From Diadophis punctatus similis (lineage: Eukaryota; Chordata; Lepidosauria; Squamata; Dipsadidae): DNA of 64,000 bases. A model generated the notes under the pieces. That model made no database searches and had not been told where the DNA came from. It saw nothing but the letters and a program-made list of their open reading frames with translations. Location: NCBI GenBank assembly GCA_023053685.1, contig JALIGW010000001.1, forward strand, positions 227,472,934-227,536,933. The letters run 5' to 3'. How positions within the stretch are numbered: position 1 is the stretch's first letter; every line of letters starts with the position of its first letter. Made by a program: the position numbers and the translations under genes. Shown in pieces: positions 22,222-34,430 of this stretch.

Positions 22222-24522
22222 ACTTTTTTAAAAAAAGTTTTTTATTAATAGTACAATTAAAAACATTGGACATGACGTGACTTTCCCGGTTTGAACATTT
22301 CCATAAAGTTTTACCTTACAGCAAATACAGTTCCTTCTCGCTATATAAATATATACAATCTATCACTATTCGAACACATAAATTCTTCTTTCTGTGAAGA
22401 TTATATCAATACCAATTCCCTTCTTATTTGTCACAGAATACTATCATAAAAATTTCTACACTTTCAATTTATCAATGATCCTTTATCCCAACATTCCTCC
22501 TCATCTCCAACCAGTGATACATATTATTCCAGATTTCATAGAATTCCGTTTTGCTCTTATCTTTGAGTTCCAGTGTCAACCTGTCCATTTCAGCACAAGA
22601 CAGTATTATGTTTAATACCTCTTCTTCTGAGGGGGTCTCTTTGTTTTTCCACTTTTGTGCGAAGGTCAGTCTTGCTGTCATTAGAATGGGTAACATTAGA
22701 TATAATGTTCCCTTGCTATATTTGTCCTTTGTAATACCCAGTAAGAACAGTTCTGGCTTTAACTCTATATTTTGCATTAACATCTCTTCCAGCCAATGTT
22801 TAATCAAAGTTCTCGGGCTTTCGGGCATTCCCACCACATATGATAAAAAGTCCCTGGCATTGCTTTGCATTTTCAGCACATCTGTGAAAGATTTTTGCTC
22901 ATTTTGGCAAGCCTCATGGGTGGGAGATGCCACCTGTAAAACATCTTGTATAGATTTTCTTTATACGTGGTAACTAATGTAAATTTTGTATTTCTCTCCC
23001 ATAATTCCTGCTCGTTATCTAAATCAATACTATAACCGAAATTTTTGCTCCAAGTTAGCATAGTTTCTTTCACTTGTTCTTCAAACATAGCCTGTTCCAG
23101 GAGATATTGATATATATTTTTTATCATCTTCTCTGTTCCTAATAGAATTTTATCTAGTTCTGTAGGTTCTATTTTTAGGCCCGTGTCTTTCTTATCCTTC
23201 ATTTATCACAATTGTACTTGGAGGTATGCCCACCACTCAGGTTCTATACCTTCTTCATATAAATTTTTCCTAGACTTCAATTCTCCTTTTTCATTTAATA
23301 CATCTTTATATGTAATTACTCTTCCTAGTTGTATAAAATTTGGGTGTATGAACATCTCCAATGTAGATAGCCAATTTGGAATTTCCCTATAGTTGCGTTG
23401 TTTAGTTTTAACCCAAACATCTAATAGTGCCCGTCTAATGTAATGCTTCTGAAAGTACTGGTGAGCCTTATGTTTACATTCCCAGAGAATAGCATGCCAC
23501 CCTATCTGCATATCATGGCCTTCTAGCGTTAGTAACCTCCTATTTTTTAGGTGTATCCAATCTCTCGCCCATGTGAGTGATACTGCTTGGTAATATTTTT
23601 CCCAGTCCGGGAGGCTGAATTCCCCTTTCCTTAGAATCCTGTAATAGTTTTAATTTAATTCTCATTTTTTTTCCTTGCCAAATGAATTTAGATATAGTTT
23701 TATTTAAATTTCCAAAAAAATCTTTTTCTAATCTAATCGGTATACATTGAAATAAAAAAAGTAGGTAGTACATTCATCTTAATAGTTGCAATTCTTCCCA
23801 TAAAGGAGAGCTGCAAATTTTTCCACCTAGCCAGATCCACTTTAATTTGGTCAATTAATTTATTGTAATTGTCTCCTTTGAGTGTGACGCATCTTGCCGT
23901 TAATTGAATTCCTAGGTATCTCACTTTCTTTGTTGTCTGAATGTTTATTCTCCCGACTAATTCATTCTCTTGCAGTTTAGTCATATTTTTAACTAACATT
24001 TTATTTTTTTCTTTATTTATCTTCAGACCTGCTACTTCACCATATTCTCCCAGTACTTCCATTAGCCTTACACCAGACTATACGGACTCTTCTATAATAA
24101 AGACCAGGTCGTCCGCAAACGCCTGTACTTTGAAAAATTATTTCTTAATTTTTAAACCATTAATTTGTTCATCTTCCCGAATTATTCTATTCAAAACTTC
24201 TAATGATAATACAAACAGTAGCGGTGATACTGGGCATCCTTGTCTTGTGCCTTTTTGAATATGAAAGCTTTTTGTTGTTTCTCCATTAATTACTACTTTG
24301 GCTTCTTGTTTCGAATAAATTGCTTTAAAGTTCTCACCAAATTCCATATGTATTAGCTGGTTCAACATTAAGTCCCATTTGACATTGTCGAATGCTTTTT
24401 GTTCATCGACAAATATTAATACCATTTGCTTTTCATTGTGTACCTCATAGTATTCCAAAACATCTAGTATGGTCCTAACGTTATTTCTTATTTGCCTTTT
24501 GGGCAAGAAACCATTTTGGTCG
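22222..24522 (-). mobile_element. 5'-truncated L1 retrotransposon
   Basis: Minus-strand L1 covering the reverse transcriptase and C-terminal part of ORF2. The identical 11-bp GTAAACCTCCA at 22211-22221 and 24523-24533 is the target duplication. The A-rich 3' end lies at the left (T-rich on the plus strand at 22223-22250). The 5' end is cut off inside the reverse transcriptase, the usual result of incomplete target-primed reverse transcription. Confidence 0.92.
22472..24506 (-). pseudogene. L1 ORF2 remnant (reverse transcriptase), broken
   Basis: Successive minus-strand frames read like L1 ORF2. From the right: LPKRQIRNN-like text near 24500, FVDEQKAFDNV at about 24390 (first catalytic Asp region), GTRQGCPVSPLLF at about 24250, and FADDLVF at about 24100 (catalytic DD). 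Maturase-like and C-terminal parts follow to 22472. The frame breaks several times (around 24130, 24060-23730, 23540-23510 and 23200-22930), so no functional product is made. The endonuclease domain and ORF1 are absent because of 5' truncation. Confidence 0.88.
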
Positions 24523-24558
24523 GTAAACCTCCACCTTGATGGTAGCAGACCCCTTGTG

Positions 24559-24749
24559 TAGTAGTGGGTTTCACTTACCTTCGCTACCGGTTCGGAACTG
24601 TGAACGTGTGTGTGCCTTTACTTTGCTCACGTTCAGTGCTTCTGTGCAGATCGTCTGTGATGACGTCTGGGCAGGTGGGCAGAGCCTCCCGCCACCGCCC
24701 CGCTACTGGTTCGCCCAAACTGGGGCGAACTGGTAGCAACTCACCACTG
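24559..24749. mobile_element. hAT MITE, 191 bp
   Basis: Ends TAGTAGTGGGTTTCAC and AACTCACCACTG, with inner inverted CTACCGGTTCG / CGAACTGGTAG. The flanking octamers CCCTTGTG (24551-24558) and CTCTTGTG (24750-24757) match at seven of eight bases. Its termini resemble those of the MITEs at 7904 and 60947, so it may be a relative. Confidence 0.8.
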
Positions 24750-25157
24750 CTCTTGTGTCTGTGGATGGGTTCCCCGGACCATGCCCGTTTGGAGCAAGGG
24801 TAGTAAAGGGCTGCTTGGAAAGGAGGTGAGTACCTCTAAATTTTAACTTTTAAAGCACAGGAGAGTGAGGAAACTGTGTGTATGCCTGTGTGTGAGCAAG
24901 AGGACCCTTCTCCCAGTCACAGCTGGATCCTGCTCCTTCTGTGCCTTTCCTAGCCTCCCCCAGGCTGTTCACTAGTCCCAAAGGACCATGACTGACAGAG
25001 TCTGGAAAGCAAGGGGGTTTGGCTGGAGTGCAGGACCTTCTGTTGAGGAAAAGGGAGGGGCTGTGTGAAAATGGAACGGAAAAGTGGGTGAGAGAGTGGA
25101 ACCTGGTGTTGAACCTGAACAACTAGCTGGGAAGTCACTGAGCAAAGTCCTATCCAA

Positions 25158-25400
25158 GGAGGTGCCCATACTACTGCTGAAAGGAACAGAGGTCCTTCCA
25201 GACTCCTGGGTCTGAAAACCGCAAAGCAGGCTGTGAAAGGAGGTGCACATACTACTGCAGGGGAGCAGAGGTCGTCCCAGAACCTTTTTTGGTCTGAAAA
25301 CTGTTGGCGGGCTGTTCCCTAGGAAGGAGGGGCCATATTCTGAGAAGGGAATCAGAGTCCTCCAAGACCCTTTGTTGTTGTTTTAGTCTGAAAACCAACA
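25158..25400. repeat. Imperfect tandem repeat, three units of about 81-87 bp
   Basis: Units begin GGAGGTGCCCATACTACTGC (25158), GGAGGTGCACATACTACTGC (25239) and GGAGGGGCCATATTCTGAG (about 25326). Each contains CAGAGGTC- or CAGAGTCC-like text and GTCTGAAAAC. The source is unknown, possibly a retroelement leader. Confidence 0.7.
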
Positions 25401-25736
25401 CAGGTGGGACTGGAAGCTTGTAAAGAATCTTGGCTGCAAGGGAGACCTGGCAGAGCCAATTGAATCTCTACATCAGATATAGAGAAACTTGAGAAGTTCC
25501 TGCTTCAGGGTCTTGCCAGGATCTCCACTAGGAGACTTGCTCGATGCTTGGGATGAGAGGTGATGGCCCGTCCTGGCTGGTATGAAGAAGATACGAGCAA
25601 GGACATTATGCAAGAGATGGACTTTGCTCAGGGACGTTGGAAAACCAATTTGGCTAAATAAAGATACTTAAAAGAAAAATATAGTAACATTGATCTTTCT
25701 TCCCTTCTAGATTTTTGTCTTTCCTAATTTAGATTA

Positions 25737-26225
25737 CCGTATTTTTTGGAGTATAAGACGCACCCTTTTCCTGCCTAAAAGTGGCTGAAAATTCAGGTGC
25801 GTCTTATACTTCGAATGTAGCTTTTTTTTTTCCAGCCCTAACTAGGTGCTAACAGATCTTCCCAGCTCATACCTTGCAGGCTTTTTCATTGTTACTCTCT
25901 CCAAAGAATGTTTTTCCAGCCCTAAGTCTTTGCAGGTTTTTTTTTTCGTTGCTCTACTTGCTCCAAAGAAGTTGTTTTCTAGCCCTAACCAGGTGCTAAC
26001 GATCTTCCCAGCTCTTACTGGCTTGCAGGCTCTTTCATTGTTACTCTCTCAGAAGAAGGTTTTTTTAAGTCCTAACCAGGGGATAAAATAATGTGCTGAA
26101 GCTGACCAGACTAAGGATGCTAGCCAGATGAATACCTGGTAGGCAGATTGTTTTCCCCTATGTTCCTCCCCAAAAACTAAGGTGCGTCTTATACTCCGGT
26201 GCGTCTTATACTCCGAAAAATACGG
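25737..26225. mobile_element. TIR DNA transposon, non-autonomous, about 489 bp
   Basis: Ends CCGTATTTTTTGGAGTATAAG and CTTATACTCCGAAAAATACGG are inverted; TA flanks both sides. GGTGCGTCTTATACT occurs again internally near both ends. The interior has about three imperfect direct units (AGCCCTAAC, GCTAACAGATCTTCCCAGCTC, TGCAGGCT, CATTGTTACTCTCTC). No transposase. Confidence 0.8.
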
Positions 26226-27110
26226 TAACTAAGATTTATGGTGAGAATGACCAGGGTGTGTAAACATGAGAGTTCTGTTTTCCCTTTCTTTTCTCTTTCT
26301 CTTGTCTTTGTGTGTGTATGTGTGTCAAAGTCTTTGTGTGCTCTCGAGGTAAATGTAACTGTTAAATGTCTCTAATCCCTAGAGACAATTTAAAATTCTG
26401 TTAGAAAAAAATGTTAAAATAAACCATAAAAATATAAATACCTTCACCCTAGTTTGCCTGGCCAGCAAACTGTGTCCCTTTTCCCCCTCTCTCACCTTTA
26501 AGAACAGCCCAAGGTTGTCTGGAAGGAATGTTTTAAGCTCATTTAATTCCATTGGTTACAGAGATTTCCAACAGAATGTAAAAAGATGGATAATGAATAT
26601 AGTAGGAATGTCTGTTTGTCACAGCATGAATTGGTGGGAAAAGCATTATAATGGTGGTTTAAACTACCAAACCACTCTTAGTTTTATTACATTCCAGGAT
26701 TTATTCTGTGGCATAGTAGAAGAGCATTGAACATTTGTCTGGGCAAATTCAGTTAAACATAGTTGTGTACATACTGTATATATAACTTCTAGACTGATTG
26801 AATGTGTGTCTCATATGTGGCTCACCACATCAAATCAACTATTCTCACATATGAACAAAAATGACAACTGATCATGTGCTCTAGCAGTCTCTAAATAATT
26901 TGTATGATTTATCATTTTATAATGCGGTTTTCAGAATGGGAACACTGCACCAGCATTATGTTGCTTGCTCATGCAGGAATAATACATAGTTTTTAAATAA
27001 ACATACAAATAAATAAATGTAAAATCCTTAGGCGGAATATATCCAGCACTTTTGCTTTGCCCCTGCTCTTGAAGAACAGCCTGCTGCATTTTTTACCTTT
27101 AACCCACCTA
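26226..27110. other. Intergenic, nothing recognised
   Basis: AT-rich with short open frames only. Confidence 0.4.
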
Positions 27111-27347
27111 CCCATGTTTCCCCGAAAATAAGACCAGATCTTATATTCATTTTTGTTCCAAAAGACACATTAGGGTTTATTTTTTGAGTAGGTCTTATTT
27201 TTAGGGAAATGCGGTACTAAATGCATCTGACAATCTTAACTGGGACTTATTTTGTGGGAGGTAGGGCTTATATTACAAGCATCCTGAAAAATCATGCTAG
27301 GGCTTATTTTCTGGTTGGGTCTTACTTTCGGGGAATGAGATTAGGTA
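27111..27347. mobile_element. TA-flanked MITE(s) with GAAAATAAGAC ends
   Basis: Starts CCCATGTTTCCCCGAAAATAAG after a TA. A right-hand end GGTCTTATTTTTAGGGAAATG is reached at about 27214, and a second one, GGGTCTTACTTTCGGGGAATG, at about 27340. It is either one element with a duplicated right half or two nested copies. Related to the element at 11479. Confidence 0.65.
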
Positions 27348-28139
27348 CTGCCTTCCTATGGGCCTATTGCATGCAGAAATCTTTGGAGCCCAAATCCCAG
27401 TTATGCTGAAGGGATTGAGATACATATATACTAGCATGGATCTTTGTTGCTCTGATCCATTCCTTCATTGCTGGATGATAACAAAAGGCATTCTGGGCCT
27501 TTCATTCCTTGCAGTTCCCATTAGCATAGGAATGTTCTGGCAACACCAGTATTCCTTTCTGAACACATGACATTGGTTTATTTTCTCATTCCACACCCAT
27601 GTTTTAAACAGCCTTATACAGATTCGTAATATTCAGGAAAAGAACTGGTTCTTCCTTCTTGATTCGACATTGAGCCATATGGTTTAAACTTTATAGTGCT
27701 TCTATGCCCCCTTAGAGAGGTATGATCATGTAACCAGGCCATCTTTGGTCAGACTTTGGTACATTTCCTGGAAGCTTAGTTTAGCAAAATCAGGTCTGCA
27801 TCTTACCAGCAAATCAATACAAGAAGGGCTGAATTATGTTAAAATTCCTAGTGAGGAAAAGCTCCAACTCAACAATCTTGCAAAAAAGTCACTGTAAGTA
27901 TTCAGACACTATATAGAAGATGCAACAGGAAATAAGCACAAAACTGAGTATGCCTTTCATATAAATACTAGAATAAACCACAAGTACATGGGGGTCTCTC
28001 TCACTGATATACTTCCTGAGCTGGGCTAAATCAGGGTTAGGCAACTGTAGTTTATGAGATACATCAATGTTGCCAACTCCATGTTGGCAGTGCCCAGAAT
28101 ATTCCAATTATCCTAAATTCAGCCCAAAATATTCATGGA

Positions 28140-28416
28140 ACACCTCTGCTGGGCTAGCATCAATTTTATTTTATTTTGTTTTTTATTTATTTTATCCCAC
28201 TTATTTTTTTATAAATAGCTCAAGGTAGCAAACATACCTAATATTCCTTGCTCCTCCTATTTTTCCCTACAGCAACAAACCTGTGAGGTGTGTTGGGCTT
28301 AGAGAGAGTGATTGGCCCAAAGTCACTCAGCCAGCTTTCATGCCTAAAGTGGGATTAGAACTCATGGTCTCCTGGTTTCTAGCCTCGTGCTTTAACCATT
28401 AGACCAACTGGTCTAT
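28140..28416 (-). mobile_element. MIR/CORE-like SINE, minus copy
   Basis: The best-preserved copy of this family here. Read on the minus strand: box A-like TTGGTCTAATGGTTAAAGC, GCTAGAAACCAGGAGACC, box B-like GAGTTCTAATCC, then TTTGGGCCAATCACTC and CACACCTCACAGG. Confidence 0.75.
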
Positions 28417-28544
28417 TATACTTACATATTTTACATAACATATTACATATTCAATATTACTACTATTCAGTCTTCCCACCCTCCCACCCAATTGGGAGGA
28501 AAATTTAGCTTTGCTCCTCCGAGATATCATTATTTATTTATTTG

Positions 28545-28774
28545 TGAGATTTATATACCGCCTCACAGTGCAAGCACTCTCTAAGCAGTTTACACCAGTA
28601 AGCAATGTATATTTATATTGCCCCCAACAATCTGGGTCCTCATTTTACCCACCTCGGAAGGATGGAAGGCTGAGTCAACCTTGAGCCGGTGAGATTTAAA
28701 CCGCTGACCTGGGGATCACAGTCAGCTAAAGTGGCCTGCAGTACCTGCCTCTAACCGCTGCGCCACCTCGGCTT
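28545..28774 (-). mobile_element. tRNA-derived squamate SINE, minus copy
   Basis: Reverse complement of the family at 50036: GTTTACACCAGTAAGCAATG, CCCCCAACAATCTGGGTCC, AAGGATGGAAGGCTGAG, ending CGCTGCGCCACCTCGGC. Confidence 0.85.
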
Positions 28775-31700
28775 GTTACGACCTGTATGACGTTTATAGA
28801 TTTTTTTTTAATACGTTATATAATATAAATCTTGATTTCTCCTTCTTTTGACAAAGCTTAACTTTGGAGGAGCCCACGTGCATGAAGAAAATCCAACTGC
28901 TTTTCTGACTAATATTTATGTGAATAAAACCCTATGAGAACACTGATATGTTTGCAATTTGGCATTCTCTGAATTTCAACGAGATCCAATATTGAGATCC
29001 CTTTTAAAAATCAATAGATTAAACCTTTATTTGCCTTCATGTGACTCACTTATGTGGCTCAGAGAAAAAAACTTTACAGCCAGGCAATAAAACAGAGCAC
29101 TTCATGATTGTGTTTACGTGGAAAATGTGTCTGTAGTTCTAATTATCTCAGTGTTTAGCTGTGCGTGACATACAGAGAAGAGGACACTGGAGTTTGGAGT
29201 AGATTCAAATCCATTCTGTGAAGACAAAGGGTGTGATCATCCCGGTCAAAGTCAGGGATTACTTACAGATATCACAATCAAGAAATAGTCATGATTCCCA
29301 CTAGAAGAAATGTGACACTGGTTCTAAAGGATAGATTATTTTAGTCCATAAAAAAACCTCACATTATTAAATAGATTGAGCAAGTTATTTAGAAAGGGTT
29401 TCCATCATTGATTTTATTTAGAAAACAAATACTTTGTCTCTTTGGAGGATCCCTATGGAAAAATGATCCAAATTTGTCAAGGTATATGAGCTTTTTCTTA
29501 GAGTAATTGAACTGCTTCTTTCCTATCTATGTTGTAAAGTTAGAGAAGGGCAGGCATACTTATACTTACTTCTTCACTTCCAAGAAGAACAGTGGAAAAG
29601 ACATTGACATGATGAAGATACATGGAGAAGCTGAGGTAGGATTTTCCTCCTCTCCAATTTCACTTTTTGGGGTTGATTAAAAGTTTTTTTTAAAGTATAT
29701 ATATTCTTTAAGAGTTAATTCTTACTCCAACTAATTACTCCATTATCCATTAAACATCAGCAGAAAACAATTCTACTCTTGTTTAAAGGTTTTGGAAGAT
29801 TCAGTGGACTGAAAAAAGAGAGTTGAGGCCCACAAGGGGGCAACTATCCTGGATTTTGAGCAATGCTTTCTCTCTCTTTTTAATAATATGTGTTCCTGGC
29901 AATGTGGCTCTGAGCTTTCTATATTTTTAGGAAGTTAAATATTATAATCCTTTATTCTGGATAATGCATTTGTCCAAACCAGACATGTACGTGCTATGCT
30001 GATGTGCATGTCCATTTTTAGAGACTCACCAAGGCCTATGAGTAATATTTTATATCGCTGAGAATGACATTAGCTATTAACAGTTGTTGCCTTGCCTTTC
30101 ATGTACCTTACTTGTATAATTTACTATGAATTATTTAAAGCATCGGGAAAAGAATAAGCTAAAAACTATATTTGCTAACTAGTATAACTTTCTATCTAAA
30201 CAAGAAAAAGCAATCAAATCCTCCATATGATACTAGGGTTGCCTATTTTTTTTAAGATTGTGCATGTCTGGGATTTTGAAAAGTTTTATTCAAATGGGCT
30301 GCTAAAGGAGGTGTGTGGTCAATTCCAAAATATTGAGCACAGCTTAGTTTGGGCTGTCAGTCAGTCCCCTGACTGTTTCTTGACTTCCCTTCCAAGTATT
30401 TGCATTACCTTTGCATTTCTGAACAGCCTAATACTATATAACTTTATGGGTTATAATCTCGCACATTTCATTACTTGGACTCAGCCTCTAAGATTCTCTC
30501 CGGTGGACCTCAACTCTGCTAACTATATGAAAGTGTTTGCCATTGTCTTATTATGAATATTTCCAATTTAGTTTCAGTCCTGGGATATCTTGGTGGTCTC
30601 CTATCAAAGACTAATCATGCCCAACTTTGCATGGTTTTTTTTCCAAGGCCATCCAAAGTGAGGTAGCTGTTGCTATCTGCAGTGACTCTGCTACTTTTAA
30701 GAAAAGGTACAGCAGAGAACCTTTCAGCAAAGGTGCCCCATCTATAGAATGGTCTCCTGTGGAGGCTTGCTTAGCATTTCTGGATCAAAAACTGGGAGGG
30801 ATGATAACGGGGAGTCCTTCATTGGCAAAGCCTCTCTTCCAAAGACTCCCCATAAAAGATCTTTATAATAAACAGCTACCAGTCAGAATGAACCAACTGA
30901 TACCCCACCGAGTCTCCTAAATCCAGCCTGAGGAGAAATAGAAAGGTGGATAAGATCATCTGCACATACTTATTTTTGTTATCTCTCAGAAACATTTTGG
31001 TCAGAAATGGTTCTTAAATTTTTCACACTATATTTCATAGGGATAGCTGTCTTATTTTAATGCGAGGAACGTCTTCAGGTGCTACAATTACAAATTTCAA
31101 AGTGCTATTTAAAAAGTGACATTTAAAAAATAAATAAAGGGGGTCCTAGAATGAGTCATGGGAATTCCTCGAATCAGAAGGGCACTAATTGGAGGAAGAG
31201 AACTGCAATTGATAAAGGAAACTGATTTGGGAACTTCTCAAGCTCTAGGCTGATTCTGCAAATCACAGGGCCTTCTTTTCCAGCAGTTTCTGATGAACTG
31301 TTGTGTTTTGCAGCAAGAAAATCAACAACCTCCTTTTTTTGTGACATCGCAGTACTTAAAATGACATCTGGGTAGTCACTTTTTCATAGTGAGATGTTTT
31401 TGTTTTCTCCAGAATATTCAATATGTCTGTTCCCTCACTCTTCTTGCTTCAGCTCACTGTTGAAGATGTCAGAAAGGGACAGCTGACATGCACATGTACA
31501 CCATGCTTAGCTGTATTTAGTATCATTGGGGAAATGCACTCTCTTTTTGTAATGATTTTGACAAGGAAACAGTCTCAGAAGCACAATTTGTGCTGCCTGT
31601 ATAGAAAGGAAAGAGACAGCTTGCTCTATACACGTTCCAATTTTCTTGTGTTATTTTTTTCACCCATACCATCCTAACTAGGTTCTCTGGCAAACAACTC

Positions 31701-32469
31701 TATCCAATGCTATTCAGATAATCTGACTTTGCATGTAGAAAGCCCTAGGTTCAGTTCCAGGTAGTGCTGAAAATCTTGATAAGACGATTATGGAATAAAT
31801 GGTCAGATTTATTATATTGCAGATTCTTCTATGAAGCTGAACCTATGTTTGAACCAGTTGAATTAATGAATTGCACTGATGTTTACACCAAATTAGATTT
31901 TAATCTGGACCACAGAAACTACAATTCTCTTGCTTTTGCTCTGGTTCCTCTAAATCCCATAGGATAGAAACTGTATCAGAATACTTCTGCAAATAAAAAG
32001 GGTAATTGCTGGCCTCTCCTTTGAGAAACAAACATGAGGACGGCACACCTGGTCTATTCACTGTGTTGCTAACAGCATCCAGAAACAGAACAGTTTCATT
32101 CCTGATTAGGTGCCAAAACATTATACTTTTCTTTCTCTTTCTCTTTTCCTCTCCCATTTACTGTTTAATCTTATAGGGTGGGCAGGCTATTACAAAAAAC
32201 TGGGATGAAGCATTCCAATAACAATATCAGAGAAAATGTATCATAATACATTTTAGTAATAACTTTATTATGCTCCAGTATTCCATATTGAAATTATTGT
32301 CTTTCTTTTAATTAATCCATTTTCTTCTCCAAACCTTTAAAAATTCTTTAAAATATTTTGTTGTAGAAGGGAAGAACAAGAAAAAAAGGAAAGGAAAGAG
32401 AAAAGAAAGGAAAAAGATAGTAAAGTGCAAAGGAAAAAAAAGAAAACAAGAGCTCCAATTTTTTCAACA
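28775..32469. other. Intergenic, 3.7 kb with nothing recognised
   Basis: Several open frames of 80-109 codons occur (30227-30556, 30627-30920, 31423-31677), but none shows a known domain, splice context or repeat signature I can name. Confidence 0.4.
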
Positions 32470-32945
32470 GATTTGTATTTGTATTTGTATTTGTTTATTT
32501 GTCAAGCATATATGATTATAAGCAAAGTACAAACAGTAAAACATGATTGAATATATATGTAATATTACAAGCATGAATAAGAGTAAAAGAGGTATGATTA
32601 TATGGGTACATAGGACAGGTAGGCACGATTGTGCGCTTATGCACGCCCCTTACTGACCTCTTAGAAATGGGGTGAGGTCAATGGTAGATAATAAGAGGTT
32701 GAGGTTTTTGGGGTTTGGGGAAGAAACTACTGAGTCAGGTAAAGTGTTCCAGGCATTAACCACTCTGTTGTTGAAGTCGAATTTTTTGCAATCAAGTCTG
32801 GAGCGGTTTACATTAAGTTTGTATCTATTGTGAGCTCGTGTATTATTGCGGTTGAAGCTGAAATAGTCGTTAACGGGTAGGACATTGAGGTGGATAATTT
32901 TGTGAGCTACACTTAGGTCAATTATTATTAATATTATCAATTAAG
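32470..32945 (-). mobile_element. 3' fragment of a non-LTR retrotransposon
   Basis: A minus-strand frame (32650-32940) reads RYKLNVNRSRLDCKKFDFNN and then VVNAWNTLPDSVV, like the C-terminal end of CR1/L2/R4-type LINE polyproteins. It is followed toward 32470 by a 3' region and an ATTTGT simple tail (plus-strand TTGTATTTGTATTTG). The rest of the element is missing, so the frame is a fragment, not a gene. Confidence 0.7.
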
Positions 32946-33039
32946 ATATTAACAAAGGCATCATTTCCCCTTCCTCTTAACTATTTGAGAAATCCAATCT
33001 TTTCCCCCAATCTGAGGAATTCTAAATACACTGGATTTC

Positions 33040-33235
33040 CTAGACAAGGTTTTTCAGACTTTTTCACCATTGCCTCATTCCCAGTGCTGGGAGAAAGCAA
33101 CTGGCCCAAGATTACCCAGCTGGCTTTATGTCTAAGCCGGGGACTAGAATCTCCCAATCTCTTTCCCTCAGTCCTGGGAAGGAAGCAGTGGCAAACCACT
33201 TTTGAAAACCCTTGCCCAGAAAACTGCAGGGACTT
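33040..33235 (-). mobile_element. MIR/CORE-like SINE fragment
   Basis: Contains AGTGCTGGGAGAAAGCAACTG, GGCCCAAGATTACCCAGCTGG and CCGGGGACTAGAATCTCC; the region after it (GGAAGCAGTGGCAAACCAC) is typical of the same element family. Confidence 0.55.
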
Positions 33236-33635
33236 GTTCCACAAAATGGACATGATTGAATAGAAGAACAAACACATCCCTCAAGGCAAATAGTAGCTTA
33301 GATAAATAATTAGGAAACTTGTGTGAAGGACAGTATCTCTTTCTTACCCAGCATTGCAATCCCAGCCTGATTTAGGGGGATCAGCTAAAGCAGCTCTTAT
33401 CTTTGAGGGTGGGTGAAGGGGAGAGTTCTGAGTAGTAGTGATTGCTTTTTTATTTATTTATTTTTTATCTGGGAGGGCACTAATATCAATTGATACACAG
33501 CAAATAGGAAGCTTATCCTTCCCTGCCTGCAGAAGTGCTTCATTCCCACACATCAATTGGCAATCCTACGTTTAGGATCTCCTCAATCTTTCAGTTAAGC
33601 ATCCTTTCCCTTTAAGATCCAGAATAACCCTAAAG

Positions 33636-33818
33636 CAGGGCCCCCTTTTGGGCACCAGGGACCGGTTCTGTGGAGAGAGATTTTTCCGTGGACCGGATGG
33701 GGTATGGTTTTGCATGCTATCTGCATCCCGCGGATGGGCCTTTGCTTGTTTGCACAGCCCAGTGTCTGGAATGTCGTGGGCTGATGCCAGTCCACAGACC
33801 AGGGGTTGGGGACTCCTA
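33636..33818. mobile_element. hAT MITE, 183 bp, exact target duplication
   Basis: CCCTAAAG flanks both sides exactly (33628-33635 and 33819-33826). Ends CAGGGCCCCCTTTTGGG and CCAGGGGTTGGGGACTCCTA are degenerate inverted copies. No coding content. Confidence 0.85.
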
Positions 33819-33826
33819 CCCTAAAG

Positions 33827-34430
33827 TATCATTTTTTTCTGGCAATGGTACCAGCTTGATATGGAGCAGCAGGTTATTAATGAAGACTGCCGTTTTGTTT
33901 GGAATCAGAAATGTATTGTGATGCCATTTCTTGGGGAACTGTTTGATCATCTGAACAATCATCCAGCCAGAAAAGTTATTGTACAATAAGTGAATATTGT
34001 ATACTTGGATTTTTGAGTCATTCCTTCTAAGGGCTCAGAAAATCATTATAGAATAAGTGGTGAGGTTTGCTTCTCCTTTCCTCAGGATACTTCAAAAAGG
34101 AGAAACTTAGAGGGGTAGAAATATTGTGCCTTCTCAACAAAAGAGGAACTTAACGATTAGAACTGCAATATAACTTCTACCTGAAAATAAACTCTGAATA
34201 GAAGTAAATGTGTATATAACTGTGCTGTAAAATGACTGACAGGAAAGATGATAAAGGGTTATAAAATTATGCCTGTTAGGATGAAAGGGAGCAAGTTTTT
34301 CCTCATAATTATAAAACCATACCTTAGCAGGAAAGAAAGAAAGCATTTCCTCTAACACCCAAGTAAATGGATGGAATTCATTGACAGCATGTGCACGGAG
34401 GGCTGCCTAGTTTACGATCTGAGCCATAAA
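33827..34430. other. Intergenic, nothing recognised
   Basis: AT-rich; no repeat or exon assigned. Confidence 0.4.
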
